NCBI RefSeq assembly: GCF_015694525.1
Contig: NZ_JADQDM010000001.1
Location: forward strand, 1 to 64,000
Reading direction: 5' to 3'
Length of the DNA: 64,000 nt
Source of the DNA: Hymenobacter ruricola
GTDB lineage: Bacteria > Bacteroidota > Bacteroidia > Cytophagales > Hymenobacteraceae
The translations under genes were made by a program, and so were the position numbers. A model generated the notes under the pieces. It did not search any database. It had not been told where the DNA came from and worked only from the letters and a program-made list of their open reading frames with translations. Positions within the stretch are counted from its first letter, which is position 1; each line of letters starts with the position of its first letter. Shown here piece after piece: positions 1-13,789 of the stretch.

Positions 1-250
1 GACGCCCCGCTCTTTTTTGCTGTCATTACAGAAGAAATATACGTCCTTCTTCTGTCCATCATTCCTAGACCACCTCAAAACCGCACGGTGTCCGCTTATG
101 TCCTCACGCGCCGGGGGCGGTGCGTCGCTTTCTCCTATGACTTTCCCGGGAGCTAAATCCGCTGGAAAGGAGCCACCGTGCGGTGGTCAAAAAGCTGTTA
201 AATGCACCAGAATAGAAACCCGGGTTGGGAAGTTCCGGATGCCTGGCACG
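1..250. other. Stretch without a confident gene
   Basis: I see no convincing gene here. The only open frame over about 80 codons on the plus strand (17-265) has no recognisable domain and runs into a terminator. Two small inverted repeats are visible: an 8-bp one at 28-35/48-55, and a 10-bp one at 80-89/174-183 (accgcacggt/accgtgcggt). The stretch may be the intergenic tail of a gene outside the window. Confidence 0.4.
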
Positions 251-280
251 AAAAAGGCCGCCTGATAAGGCGGCCTTTTT
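251..280. terminator. Bidirectional rho-independent terminator
   Basis: A 12-bp stem (aaaaaggccgcc / ggcggccttttt) with a 6-nt loop has an A-run on one side and a T-run on the other, so it can end transcription in both directions. It lies just past the stop codon of the minus-strand lipoprotein gene. Confidence 0.8.
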
Positions 281-301
281 CGTAGTTCGAGCAGTGGTAC
301 C

Positions 302-907
302 TTATCGGTAGCCACTGGCGTTGCTGGAAACCTCTGCATCTGCCATCGCGCCCGTGGCGAATGACCACCGCTCTTTGGACGTATTGCCCCAAATGAGGTT
401 CATCTGACTAAAGCGGAGGGCCCTTAGGTTGCGTTCATACACCGTTTTAATTCGGGCTTGCTTGCCCGGGTCATTAAACTCGGTTGCGCTAAGGTTTATG
501 GTTCGGTCTCTCCACTCGATTTTGGCGCCCTTCATGAGTTGGTCACGCGGCAGCAAACGGATATAACTCTGACGCATTTGAGGGAACAAAGCCCGCTGCT
601 GCGCCGATAGGCGGGGGTATAGCCCAGCGCACAGCTTGCGGCAGACGGAGTCACCACTGCGGTTTCCCCTTCTAAGCAGTCCGCCCATTTCGGCAAACCA
701 TTTCGTTCGGGCAATCATCCCGGACACGTCATATGGCACTTGCCGGTAGATGGGCTTTTGAAATTCCTCCGAAAGCCCGCCCAGCTTGGTCCGCAAAGCC
801 GAAACTTCCGCCATGGGCAAAGGCACCACGGTGGTATCGGCCTCTTCCGGGACTGACGAGCATCCCGCCAGCAAAGCCAGGGCGGTTGTAAGAAGAAAGT
901 GTTTCAT
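302..907 (-). CDS. Putative lipoprotein of unknown function
   Basis: This encodes about 201 residues. I chose the start at 907 because it puts a classical lipoprotein signal at the N terminus (MKHFLLTTALALLAGCSS), with a lipobox ending in Cys. An upstream in-frame start at 943 would bury this signal. The mature part is charged and mostly helical-looking, with two cysteines near the middle (SVCRKLCAG). I recognise no domain. The predicted location is the periplasmic or outer-membrane leaflet. It is followed by a terminator and appears to be a single-gene unit. Function unknown. Confidence 0.65.
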   Translation of the reverse strand: MKHFLLTTALALLAGCSSVPEEADTTVVPLPMAEVSALRTKLGGLSEEFQKPIYRQVPYDVSGMIARTKWFAEMGGLLRRGNRSGDSVCRKLCAGLYPRLSAQQRALFPQMRQSYIRLLPRDQLMKGAKIEWRDRTINLSATEFNDPGKQARIKTVYERNLRALRFSQMNLIWGNTSKERWSFATGAMADAEVSSNASGYR

Positions 908-1055
908 GGGCGCTATGCTGAAGCAGGAATTGGTGAGCACCAAAGGAACGGCACATCAAACCCTCTCACCATAGGGTAATTACGCGTTTAGAAAAACCAC
1001 GTAGTTACCCGGGGATAAGATGCTAGGTTAGTTCAGTCAGCGCCCGGAAACCCGC

Positions 1056-4000
1056 TTACTGCACCACGGCCTGCTTGCTGGCCGAGCGCCCAAACCTGGT
1101 GGGGAAATACACCAGCTCGGCTTTGGCGGGGTTGACGGTGTACACGCCCCGGAACCGGGGCTGCAGCGCGATGCGGAACTGGTGCCGGCCCACGGGCAGG
1201 CGGTCGAGGAAGATGCCGGTTTGCTGGCGCAGGTATTCGCGGTGGGTTTCGAGGGAATTGGTCGGGGCCGGTTCGCCGTAGGAGCAGCCGGCCGGAATGG
1301 GCACTTCCAGCAGCACGTAGCGGGCTTCGGCGGGCACGTCCACGGTCACGAGCAGCTCGGCGGGCTGGCCGGCGTGCAGCAGCACCCGCGTGCCGGCTTG
1401 CCCGGCCAGCTCGGTGCGCACCGTGAAGGCGGCGGCCACCGGCCCCGGCGTCGGGTTCCAATGGCTTTGGTAGGCGGTGGCGTAGAGCGGGAGCAGGCCC
1501 TCTTTGCGCAGCGTGAGCGGGCCGCTGCTGCTGGCCAGCTTAGTCGTGAAGGGAAACTGCGTTACCGTCTGGCTAAGGCCGCCGCTGAGCTGGGCCCGCG
1601 CCAGCGTGGCCGGCTTGCCCGCCGCCAGCAGGTCGGGCCCGATGGTTTCGAGGATTTCGGCCGCTTCGTAGGTGCTGGTCCAGTGCCCGCCCAGGCGCAG
1701 ATTGAGCAGGCCCACGCGCAGGCGGGCCAGCTCGGCCTCGTGCCCGGTGTGGGTGCGCAGAGCCCGGTAGGCCAGCAGCGTGGTGCCCACCTGGCCACGC
1801 AGCAGGTAGCGATAGTAAGTCGACGCGTGCAGCGTATCGCCATAAAACACGCCGCCAAGCTGGGTGCGCAGGCGGTAGCGGCGCAGCGTATCGAGCTGGT
1901 AGGGCAAGCCGAGCTGCTGGCGCAACGCCACCAGCGCCAAGTAGCGGTCGAGGGGCTGGCGGCCCTGCTGCAGGCGGTCGAAGCGGGCCAGGTAGGTCCC
2001 GAAATCGGCCGGGGCGCCCAGGCGGTGCAGCAGGCCCAGCAGGCGAATGAGGTCGTCGGGGGCGCGGTAGTACCCATAGTAGCCGGGCTGCAGCCGGCCC
2101 TGCAGCGCGGCCACCGTGGCGGCTTCGCTGAGGTGGCTGTCCAGCTCGCGCAGTAGGAAAGCCTGCACCGGCGCGCGGTCAAGCGGCACTTTGTAGCCGG
2201 CTTTTTCGGCCTCCAGCAGGGCTTCCAGCACGTGCGTGGTGGCCCAGGCACTCACCGGCGACTCGAGCCAGGTGCCCCACAGGTGTTCGGGCTTGTGCTG
2301 GCCGGCCAGCAGCTTTTTGATGAGAAAGTTGATGGATTTGTCGCCCCGGAATGGCAGCGCCTGCACCGTCCGGATGCGCCGCTCCAGCAGCAGCGCCTTC
2401 AGCTTGGAGGCGGCCTGCTCGTTGCAGAGGTAGGCGTAGTGCTGCAGGTGCTCGATTTCGGAGAGCAGCAGAGGCAGGGCGTCACTTTCCAGGCGCACCG
2501 TCACCTCGCCCCAAGCCGGGTTCACAGGGAGCTGCACGGTGGTGTCGGCGGCCGTGAGGGTGGCGAAGGTGCCCACCCGCTCCAGGGTGCCGGCCGGCAG
2601 CACGGGCAGGCTGCGCTGCTCGCCGTCCTGGTAGCCGTTGGCCTGGGCCAGGCCGAAGCTGAGCGTGACCGAATCGGGCCCCGGCGACGCGGGAGCAGTG
2701 AAGGTGAGCGTATCCAGCGCCACAGGGCTCACCAGCCGGTTTTGGGTGCGCAACATCTGCCCGCCGGCCCGGAAGGTGGTGGTCACTTGCGCCGTATCGA
2801 AGCCGTAGTTCAGGCTTTTGCCCAGCAGCTGGGTGCGGTCGCCGGCTACCAGGAAACGGGGCGTGGCCAACTCGGCGCGCAGCTGCTTGAACGATTTTAC
2901 GCGGCCGGTGGCCTGGCCTAGCCGGCCGTGGTTGTCGGAGGCCAGCACGAAGCTGTCCCAGCTGGTCACGTCGTCGGGCAGCACCACCTCGGTGCGGGCC
3001 TCGCCGCGGGCGTCGGTCACGAGCAAGGGCCGCCACCAGGCATAGTCGCGGAAATGGCGGCGCATGGCCAGGCGCGGGTCCTGGCCGGGGCCGGCGGCGT
3101 CGCCGGTCTTTTTGGTGCTGATGAGCAGGACGCCGTTGGCGGCCTGGGCGCCGTACAGGCCCACAGCCTGAGCGGCTTTCAGGACGTTAACGTTCGCAAT
3201 AATGGCGGGGTCAATGTCGGCCACCAAGCCGTTGAAGGGCAGGCCATCGAGGATAATCAGCGGTTGGGCGCTGGCGGTGAGGGAGGCGCTGCCGCGAATG
3301 CTTATCCGCGACGAGCTGCCCGGCATGCCACTCGTGATTTGCACCCCAGCCACCTTGCCTTGCAGCGCCACCGACGAAACGGCATAGCCCAAGGACTTGC
3401 GCTCTCGCGTATTGCCAAGCGCTGTCACAACTACTTCGCTCAACTGTTTGACGTCAACTGATAGCTTGACTTCCAACACACTCTGCCCGTCCACCGCCAC
3501 GTCTCGGCTGGCGTAGCCCAAGTAGCGGAAGGACAAGGTGCTGCGCCCATCGGGCGGCACTTGCAGCGAAAAGCTACCGTCGGCATTGGTGGAAACTCCC
3601 AGGGTGGTGCCTTTCAGTAGCACCGTTACGCCGGGCAAGCCTTCTTCGCTGGCCTGGTCGAGCACCCGGCCGCGCACCGTGTGCCAGCCGGGCTTGGGCG
3701 CGGTGGGCGTCTCCACCCGGATTTCGCGGCGGGCGGGCACGCTGTCGGCCCAAGTGATGGAATCTTTGATGGGCCGCCGCAGCCACAGCTGCTGGTTGAT
3801 GCGGCGGCTGAGGCGGCCGGCCGGCACGCGGTCAGCGAGGCAAAGCTGGAAGTAGGTCTGGCCGTTGGGCTCAATGCACACGTCCTCGGCGGGAGCCAAG
3901 CAGGAGCTGTCGGCCAGCAGCACGGCCACGCGGTAGCGGCCGGGCGCCAGGGCCTGAATTAGCTGCCCGCCGGGTTCGAGGCGCCGGAACTTGGGCAAGC

Positions 4001-7000
4001 CGGGGCGCGTGAGCAGCACGTAGCGCGGCACTGGCAATTCCGGATAAGTGGGGTTGACTTTGGCGGGGCGCTCGGGCAAGCGCAGCTCCAGTCGGCCCTG
4101 GCCTGCGGGCGTGGCCTGGGGCACGTCGAGCCGGGCAGTGAGGTAGTCGGGCGTGGCAGCGGCCACCCAGGCGGGCTGGCGCCTGAAGTCAGCCTCGGTG
4201 TAGGCAAAGCCGTTCAGCGGCAGCCAGTCGGCGCCCGCAGTGCCGTTGAGTTTGCCCAGATGGCCGGTTTCCAGGCATTGCATTTTCAGCAGGCTGGGCC
4301 CGAAAGAATAGCGGTACAGCGGCTCAAACAGGAACTTGCGCCGCAGCCCGTAGGCATCGCGCAGCAACACCGAATCGGGCCGGAAAGGCCCGCTCACCGC
4401 CGTGCCGCCGAAATAGCCCGGCGACACGGGCCGCAGCAGCAGCCCCTGCCGCAGCGTGGCCGCCGCCAGCGGCGAATTATCCAGCACCACCACGGCGCGC
4501 TGCAGGCCCAGCAGCTCGGCGGGCGCCAGGGTGGCCGGGCACTTTTCTACGCTCAGCTCGGCGCAGGGGCGGTTTACGTCGATGCTCAGGGTGAGCTTGT
4601 GCAGGGGGCGCAGGTACACGTCGCGCAGCGTCACAAAGCGGGTAGCGGTGCGAATGCTCAGAGTGTGAAAGCCACTGTCAGCCACGGCCGTGTAGGGGGC
4701 GCTGCGGTTGAGGTCGTGGATGTAGGCGGGCTGGCCGTCGACGTATACGGCCATCGGGGGCTGCACCCGGCCCGAATCAACGAGAAAAACTGCTACCTGC
4801 GTGATGCCGCCCGGCGCCGGCCGGTACTCGTGAAAAAAGCCGCTTTCCGGGTACAAAAACTTATAAAACGTAAGCGAGTCGAGCCCCAGCGCGGTGTGCC
4901 AGCGGGCCCAGGGCAGCAGCTGCCGCCCCGAGGAGCCGTCAAAATCCTCGCCCAGCTCGAAGCGCCGCCGCGACTGCCGACCCAGCACCGGCCGGCTGGC
5001 CCGCAGCACGGGCAGCTTCGGCGCGTTGGGCTGCCCAAACTTGCTGGTGTGGGCGTAGCTCGTGAGGTCGGCGTTGGGCACGGGGCGGCCCCGCTCGTCG
5101 GTCACGGCGTAGCGCAGGCTGATTTTCTGGCCCGGGTAGGCCACGGCCGGCTGCTCGGTGCTGACGACGAGCTGCGGCGCGGGCAGGGCCATGGTGAACT
5201 CGGCCGTGCGCATTTCCTCGCCCCACCAGTAGTGCAGCGAGGCGTACCAGGGCCCGGTGCCGGCGCGGGGCACGGCCAGGCGCAGGGCGGGGCCGTAGCC
5301 GCGGTAGCGCAGGCGGTTGCCCTGGTAGAGGTAGTACCAGAAATTGACCTGGTGCGGGTTGCTCACGGCCAGCACCAGCGAGTCAGCCGAGCGGTCGGAG
5401 AGCAGGCTGAGCTCGGCGTTGTCCTCGTCGATTTCAAGGCTGGCCTCGTGGCCCTGCGCGTCGCTCAGTGCATAAAAGTCGGCTAGGCCGTTCACCTTCA
5501 CCGCGCACGGCAGCTGCACCGGCCCCCGAAACAGCCAGCCGCTGCCCAGGTCGCTGTCCGTGGATACCTTGAGGATGGCCGCGTGGGGCTGACTTTGGCC
5601 CAGGTGCCGGTATTGCAGGTGCACCGAGTCGCCGCGCAGCTCCAGACGCAGCTCGCCGGGGTCGCGGCGGAAATCGACGGTGGTGCTTTCGCTGCGGCGC
5701 TCGTTGTCGGCGTTGAGGAAAGTGGCCTGCACGCGGTAACGAAAGTCCACATCGGGCAGGGCGGCACCGGGCAGGTCGAGGCGGGTTTCGCCCAGCGCAT
5801 CCAGCGGCTGGCGCTTGGTCCAGAGCGTATCGGGCACGAAGAGCTGGCGGCGCGGCAGCGGGCCCGGCGCGCCGGCCGGCGTCACGCTCAGCTGCACCCG
5901 GGCATCGAGCAGGTTGAGGTCGTTGGCATCGGTGCCGCGCAGAAATACGGCCTGGGGCTGGCCGGCGCGCTGGGTTTTCTCGGCCACGCGCAGGGCATAG
6001 TGCGTGTTTTTGAGCTCGTAGTCTTCGAGCATAAACTGCCCGCTGGCCAGCACGCGCCGGCGCCGGTCCTGCAGCCGGAAGCCCACGTAGGTGTCGGGCC
6101 GCAGGCCCAGCGTGTCGGTCAGGGGCAGGGTGTACTGGTAGCTGCCGGGCCGCGTGGGCCGCAACGTGGCAATGCGCTTGCCGGCTTGGGCATCGGCCTG
6201 GCTGGCGCCTAGCCAGAGGGTGAGGGGGCGGCGGTAGGGGTGGCCGTTGGTTCGGCGCAGCACCCGCGCCTTCAGGCGCAGGGTGTCGGCGGCGGGGCGG
6301 TAGCGGGGCTGGCTGGTGGCCACGTAGCTGGTCCAGCGGTAGTCGGTTTGGGCGCGCTCGTTGTCGTGCCGGTCCTCGCGGCGCTGTTGGCGCTCGTCGC
6401 GCACGTCTTCGTTGAAGGGTGAGCGTAGCAGCCCTACCAGGCCCGTCGACACATCCGAGGCGTGGTGCAGCTCGGTCACCAGCTTCCGCACCGGCCGGCC
6501 GAGGTAGCCCAGCGGAAAGCCGTATGCCGCCCGCCAGTAAATCGGCCGCAGCCAGGCCGCGCGCGGCCGGTACCGCTCGCCTTCCTCCGGAAACTTCTGG
6601 TCGAGGGTGTGGTAGGTGGTGCGTCCGTGCTGCGTCACGGCCACTAGGCCTTCGCGGCTGCGGCCGGTGCGCCGGTAGGTTTGGGTGGCGGCGTCGAAGG
6701 GGAGGGGCCGGCCGGCCAGGGCCACTTGCGCATCGGGCAGCAGCTGGCCCAGCGAGTCGCGCACTACCAGGCTCACGTCCACCTGGTTGTCCACCACCAG
6801 CACTTCGCGGTCGGTTTCGGTGCGCAGCCAGTACACCAGCTGGCTGCCTTCGGTGTGGGCCACCAGGTAGTAGCCCAGCGGCAGCGGGCGGCGCGCGGGC
6901 TGGCCCGAAGGAAACGAATCGGCCACCTGCGTGAAAAACGCCGGCCGCGCCGCGTTCATGCCCCGCTCGTAGAGGGCGCGGGCCTGCGCATCGGTGATGC

Positions 7001-7112
7001 GAAAAACCTTAGTGAGGTAGCTCGTTTGGCGGGCCTGGGCCACCGGCTGTTGGGCAAGGGCGGGGCGGAGCAAGAGCAGGAAGAAGGCGGCAAAAAGTAG
7101 CAAAGGGCGCAT
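1056..7112 (-). CDS. Alpha-2-macroglobulin-like protein with embedded carboxypeptidase-regulatory and SusC-plug-like segments
   Basis: This encodes 2018 residues with an N-terminal signal peptide (MRPLLLFAAFFLLLLRPALA). Residues about 100-1130 look like repeated beta-sandwich (MG-type) domains. Residues about 1142-1225 form a CarboxypepD_reg-like domain (GRVLDQASEEGLPGVTV). Residues about 1228-1335 resemble a SusC TonB-plug (LSEVVVTALG, LQGKVAGVQI, RISIRGSASL, GAQAANGVLLISTKK). The alpha-2-macroglobulin core resumes near 1355 (PLLVTDARGEA, LPDDVTSWDSF). A CNEQ motif at Cys1563-Gln1566 matches the CxEQ thioester of the family, followed by helical repeats and a C-terminal beta domain. Bacterial family members are thought to trap proteases in the periplasm. 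There is no beta barrel after the plug, so this is not a TonB receptor. The role of the inserted domains is unknown. Confidence 0.88.
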   Translation of the reverse strand: MRPLLLFAAFFLLLLRPALAQQPVAQARQTSYLTKVFRITDAQARALYERGMNAARPAFFTQVADSFPSGQPARRPLPLGYYLVAHTEGSQLVYWLRTETDREVLVVDNQVDVSLVVRDSLGQLLPDAQVALAGRPLPFDAATQTYRRTGRSREGLVAVTQHGRTTYHTLDQKFPEEGERYRPRAAWLRPIYWRAAYGFPLGYLGRPVRKLVTELHHASDVSTGLVGLLRSPFNEDVRDERQQRREDRHDNERAQTDYRWTSYVATSQPRYRPAADTLRLKARVLRRTNGHPYRRPLTLWLGASQADAQAGKRIATLRPTRPGSYQYTLPLTDTLGLRPDTYVGFRLQDRRRRVLASGQFMLEDYELKNTHYALRVAEKTQRAGQPQAVFLRGTDANDLNLLDARVQLSVTPAGAPGPLPRRQLFVPDTLWTKRQPLDALGETRLDLPGAALPDVDFRYRVQATFLNADNERRSESTTVDFRRDPGELRLELRGDSVHLQYRHLGQSQPHAAILKVSTDSDLGSGWLFRGPVQLPCAVKVNGLADFYALSDAQGHEASLEIDEDNAELSLLSDRSADSLVLAVSNPHQVNFWYYLYQGNRLRYRGYGPALRLAVPRAGTGPWYASLHYWWGEEMRTAEFTMALPAPQLVVSTEQPAVAYPGQKISLRYAVTDERGRPVPNADLTSYAHTSKFGQPNAPKLPVLRASRPVLGRQSRRRFELGEDFDGSSGRQLLPWARWHTALGLDSLTFYKFLYPESGFFHEYRPAPGGITQVAVFLVDSGRVQPPMAVYVDGQPAYIHDLNRSAPYTAVADSGFHTLSIRTATRFVTLRDVYLRPLHKLTLSIDVNRPCAELSVEKCPATLAPAELLGLQRAVVVLDNSPLAAATLRQGLLLRPVSPGYFGGTAVSGPFRPDSVLLRDAYGLRRKFLFEPLYRYSFGPSLLKMQCLETGHLGKLNGTAGADWLPLNGFAYTEADFRRQPAWVAAATPDYLTARLDVPQATPAGQGRLELRLPERPAKVNPTYPELPVPRYVLLTRPGLPKFRRLEPGGQLIQALAPGRYRVAVLLADSSCLAPAEDVCIEPNGQTYFQLCLADRVPAGRLSRRINQQLWLRRPIKDSITWADSVPARREIRVETPTAPKPGWHTVRGRVLDQASEEGLPGVTVLLKGTTLGVSTNADGSFSLQVPPDGRSTLSFRYLGYASRDVAVDGQSVLEVKLSVDVKQLSEVVVTALGNTRERKSLGYAVSSVALQGKVAGVQITSGMPGSSSRISIRGSASLTASAQPLIILDGLPFNGLVADIDPAIIANVNVLKAAQAVGLYGAQAANGVLLISTKKTGDAAGPGQDPRLAMRRHFRDYAWWRPLLVTDARGEARTEVVLPDDVTSWDSFVLASDNHGRLGQATGRVKSFKQLRAELATPRFLVAGDRTQLLGKSLNYGFDTAQVTTTFRAGGQMLRTQNRLVSPVALDTLTFTAPASPGPDSVTLSFGLAQANGYQDGEQRSLPVLPAGTLERVGTFATLTAADTTVQLPVNPAWGEVTVRLESDALPLLLSEIEHLQHYAYLCNEQAASKLKALLLERRIRTVQALPFRGDKSINFLIKKLLAGQHKPEHLWGTWLESPVSAWATTHVLEALLEAEKAGYKVPLDRAPVQAFLLRELDSHLSEAATVAALQGRLQPGYYGYYRAPDDLIRLLGLLHRLGAPADFGTYLARFDRLQQGRQPLDRYLALVALRQQLGLPYQLDTLRRYRLRTQLGGVFYGDTLHASTYYRYLLRGQVGTTLLAYRALRTHTGHEAELARLRVGLLNLRLGGHWTSTYEAAEILETIGPDLLAAGKPATLARAQLSGGLSQTVTQFPFTTKLASSSGPLTLRKEGLLPLYATAYQSHWNPTPGPVAAAFTVRTELAGQAGTRVLLHAGQPAELLVTVDVPAEARYVLLEVPIPAGCSYGEPAPTNSLETHREYLRQQTGIFLDRLPVGRHQFRIALQPRFRGVYTVNPAKAELVYFPTRFGRSASKQAVVQ

Positions 7113-7331
7113 AGGCAGCGGGAGAGGGGCGGTTTACTGCCCGATGCGGGCGGCCCGCGAAATGCACAGATGCCTTGCCAGCCGGCTTGCCCGATTGGCG
7201 ACTCAGGTGGCCTTTTCGGTTGCTAAATGGCGTCGCCCCACAAGCCATCTTCAAGTGAAAGCGGGCAAAGCAGCCGGCTCTCAAACCCACCCCGCGCCGT
7301 TTACTGCGCCGGCTGCAACAGGCCGTCGGCG

Positions 7332-7340
7332 TATCTTTGC
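7332..7340 (+). promoter_or_regulatory. Bacteroidota -7 box next to the start codon
   Basis: TATCTTTGC matches the TAnnTTTG -7 element and ends 4 nt before the ATG at 7345. No TTG -33 element is visible at the usual spacing. If functional, transcription would begin at or beside the ATG. Confidence 0.45.
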
Positions 7341-7344
7341 CCCG

Positions 7345-7674
7345 ATGCGTTTGTTGGCCCTGCTGCTTTCTCTGTACCTCACCTGCCTCGCCTGCCTGCC
7401 CTGTGCCGACGACGTGGCGACGTGCGCAGCCCCGGCCCAAACCAGCGTCAGCCCCGCCTCACATTCCGAGGGCGGCCAGCACGACCTGGGCGACTGGTGC
7501 TCCCCGCTTTGCCAGTGCCATTGCTGCGCCGGGGCGGTGCTGGCGCCCGGTAGAGTGGTGCCGCTGGCCTTGTTGGCACCGTTGCAGTGGGTGGCCGGCC
7601 CGAGCCACGCCGCGCTGCTCGTGGCCGCTCCCACCCGCTCCACGGCGGCCGTGTGGCAGCCCCCGCGGGCCTAA
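7345..7674 (+). CDS. Small cysteine/histidine-rich exported protein (DUF6660-like)
   Basis: This encodes 109 residues starting MRLLALLLSLYLTCLACLPC, a signal peptide or membrane anchor. A Cys-rich patch (CSPLCQCHCC) follows, then a hydrophobic C-terminal stretch. This layout matches my memory of the DUF6660 family, small proteins found upstream of CusA/CzcA pumps in Bacteroidota. I chose the start at 7345 because the signal peptide begins there and a -7 box lies directly upstream. The cysteine cluster suggests metal binding, which is an inference. It lies 161 bp upstream of the RND pump gene and probably belongs to the same metal-efflux operon. Confidence 0.65.
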   Translation: MRLLALLLSLYLTCLACLPCADDVATCAAPAQTSVSPASHSEGGQHDLGDWCSPLCQCHCCAGAVLAPGRVVPLALLAPLQWVAGPSHAALLVAAPTRSTAAVWQPPRA

Positions 7675-7835
7675 CCTTTCCTCGATTTTTCTGCTGACCC
7701 GCTGGGCGCTGCTGGCGTTCCGGTTATTCGTGGTGCGTGTTTCGCGCCGGGCCACGCCGCTGCTTCTGCCCATAGGCCGGGGCCGCCGCGCCGCAGGATT
7801 TCAATTGAAGCGTTAGACCTTACCCCACCCAGCGG

Positions 7836-12266
<4,431 letters not shown>

Positions 12267-12307
12267 AACATAAGAGCCATGGCAGAACCAGCACGAAGAG
12301 TGAACTC

Positions 12308-12391
12308 GTCATGCAGAGCGCAGCGAAGCATCTCGCGTGCCACCACTATTTAGTTTGAGCACGCGAGATGCTTCGCTGCGCTCTGCATGAC
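12308..12391. repeat. Perfect 33-bp inverted repeat (dispersed-repeat type)
   Basis: The left arm 12308-12340 and right arm 12359-12391 are exact reverse complements across 33 bp, with an 18-nt loop. The arms contain gcagagcgcagcgaagcatc. A short T-run follows (cggcctttttc), so it could also terminate or protect the pump transcript before the adaptor gene. From memory, this type of palindrome recurs in Hymenobacter intergenic regions. There is only one copy in this window. Confidence 0.85.
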
Positions 12392-12466
12392 GGCCTTTTT
12401 CTGATTCTGACATGACCACCTGATTGAACAAGCATTATGCCGGCCCTCACTTCTTCACTTCTCAAA

Positions 12467-13648
12467 ATGCGCTACCTGACCACCTGTTTTCTGCTGCTGG
12501 CCCTGCTGGCTGGCTGCGGCAAAAAAGCAGTTGAAGAAACCACCGAAGCCTCAGCCACGGAAAGCAAAGCTGCCCCGGCCGCCGAAGCCGCGGCCCCCGA
12601 CCAGGTCACCCTCACCAGCGCCGAGCAGCAAATCGGCGGGGTGCGCTTGGGCGCCCTCACCCAGCAGCCCATGAGCGGCGGCCTCAAGGTGAACGGCGTG
12701 CTGGACGTGCCGCCCGAAAACCTGGTTTCCGTCAGTGCCCCGCTGGGTGGCTTTGTTGAGCGCACCAGCTTGCTGCAGGGCTCCCGCGTGCGCGTGGGCC
12801 AACTGCTGGCCGTCATTCGCAACCCCGATTTTGTGCAGCTGCAGCAGGATTACCTCGAAGCCCGCAGTCAGCTCAAGTACGCCAAGGCCGAAGCCGAGCG
12901 CCAGGGCGAGCTGTACCGCCAGGAAGTGGCGCCGCAGAAAAATTACCAGCGCGCCCAGGCCGAGTACGAAGCCCTGCAAGTGAAAACCAGTGCCCAGGCC
13001 GCCCGCCTGCGCCTGGCGGGCCTGCCTGTCGGCGGCCGCATCGTGAGCACGGCCAGTTTGCGCGCCCCCAAAAGCGGCTTCGTCAAGGCCGTCAACGTGA
13101 GCATTGGCCAGAGCGTGACACCTACTGACGTGCTGTTCGAAATCGTAAATCCCGAGCACCTGCACGTCGAGCTTACCGTGTTTGAGCGCGACATTCCGCA
13201 GGTGAAGGCGGGCCAGCTCGTGCGCTTTTCTCTCGGCAACGACTCGCTCAGCCGCGAGCGTACTGCCCACATCTACCTCATCAGCAAAGCCATCGGCCCC
13301 GAGCGCACGGTGCGCGTGCACGCCCACCAGGACCGCGAAGACGAGGCGTTGCTGCCCGGCACCTTCGTGCGCGCCGTCATCGAAACCAACCGCGTGACCG
13401 TGCCCACGCTGCCCGAAAAAGCCGTGGTGCAGTACGGCGCCCAGGCCTACGTATTCGTGGCCGCCAGCGCGGGTGCCCCGGCCGGCACCGCCACCTACCG
13501 CCTCGTGCCCGTGACCCGGGGCGTGAGCGAAGACGGCTACACCGAAGTCCACCTGCCCGCCGCCGAGCAGGGCCAGCCGCTGCGCTTCGTGACGGCAGGC
13601 GCGTACGCCTTGCTCGGCAAGCTCAAGAATGCCGAAGAAGAGGAGTAG
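12467..13648 (+). CDS. Periplasmic adaptor (membrane fusion protein) of the metal RND efflux system, CusB/CzcB type
   Basis: This encodes 393 residues. The start at 12467 gives a lipoprotein signal (MRYLTTCFLLLALLAGCGKK). An Ala/Glu-rich linker follows, then a lipoyl-like beta region (VSAPLGGFVERTSLLQGSRV). Next come an alpha-hairpin (DFVQLQQDYLEARSQL to AQAEYEALQV), the second lipoyl half (RAPKSGFVKAVNVSIGQSV) and beta-barrel/membrane-proximal domains. It should bridge the permease and the TolC-like part of the preceding gene. A 200-bp gap with a large palindrome separates the two genes. An alternative start at 12437 would add ten residues before the signal. Confidence 0.9.
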   Translation: MRYLTTCFLLLALLAGCGKKAVEETTEASATESKAAPAAEAAAPDQVTLTSAEQQIGGVRLGALTQQPMSGGLKVNGVLDVPPENLVSVSAPLGGFVERTSLLQGSRVRVGQLLAVIRNPDFVQLQQDYLEARSQLKYAKAEAERQGELYRQEVAPQKNYQRAQAEYEALQVKTSAQAARLRLAGLPVGGRIVSTASLRAPKSGFVKAVNVSIGQSVTPTDVLFEIVNPEHLHVELTVFERDIPQVKAGQLVRFSLGNDSLSRERTAHIYLISKAIGPERTVRVHAHQDREDEALLPGTFVRAVIETNRVTVPTLPEKAVVQYGAQAYVFVAASAGAPAGTATYRLVPVTRGVSEDGYTEVHLPAAEQGQPLRFVTAGAYALLGKLKNAEEEE

Positions 13649-13789
13649 CCCCGCTTGCTGACCGTTCGCGGTTTCGGGTTTTCCACACATATCGCATGGT
13701 AATTCGCAGGCGCGACTTGTGCCAGAAAAGTGCCGGATTATTGGAAATTAGCCCCAACTTCGGTTTTTTGAACCTTTAGCGCTATTTCC

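Noticed and set aside
17..265. 82-codon plus-strand frame at the window start
   Set aside because: It has no family features, and it ends inside a clear terminator.
4260..5486. 408-codon plus-strand frame inside the alpha-2-macroglobulin gene
   Set aside because: It is a shadow of the minus-strand gene, with Arg/Gly/Ala/His-rich low-complexity sequence.
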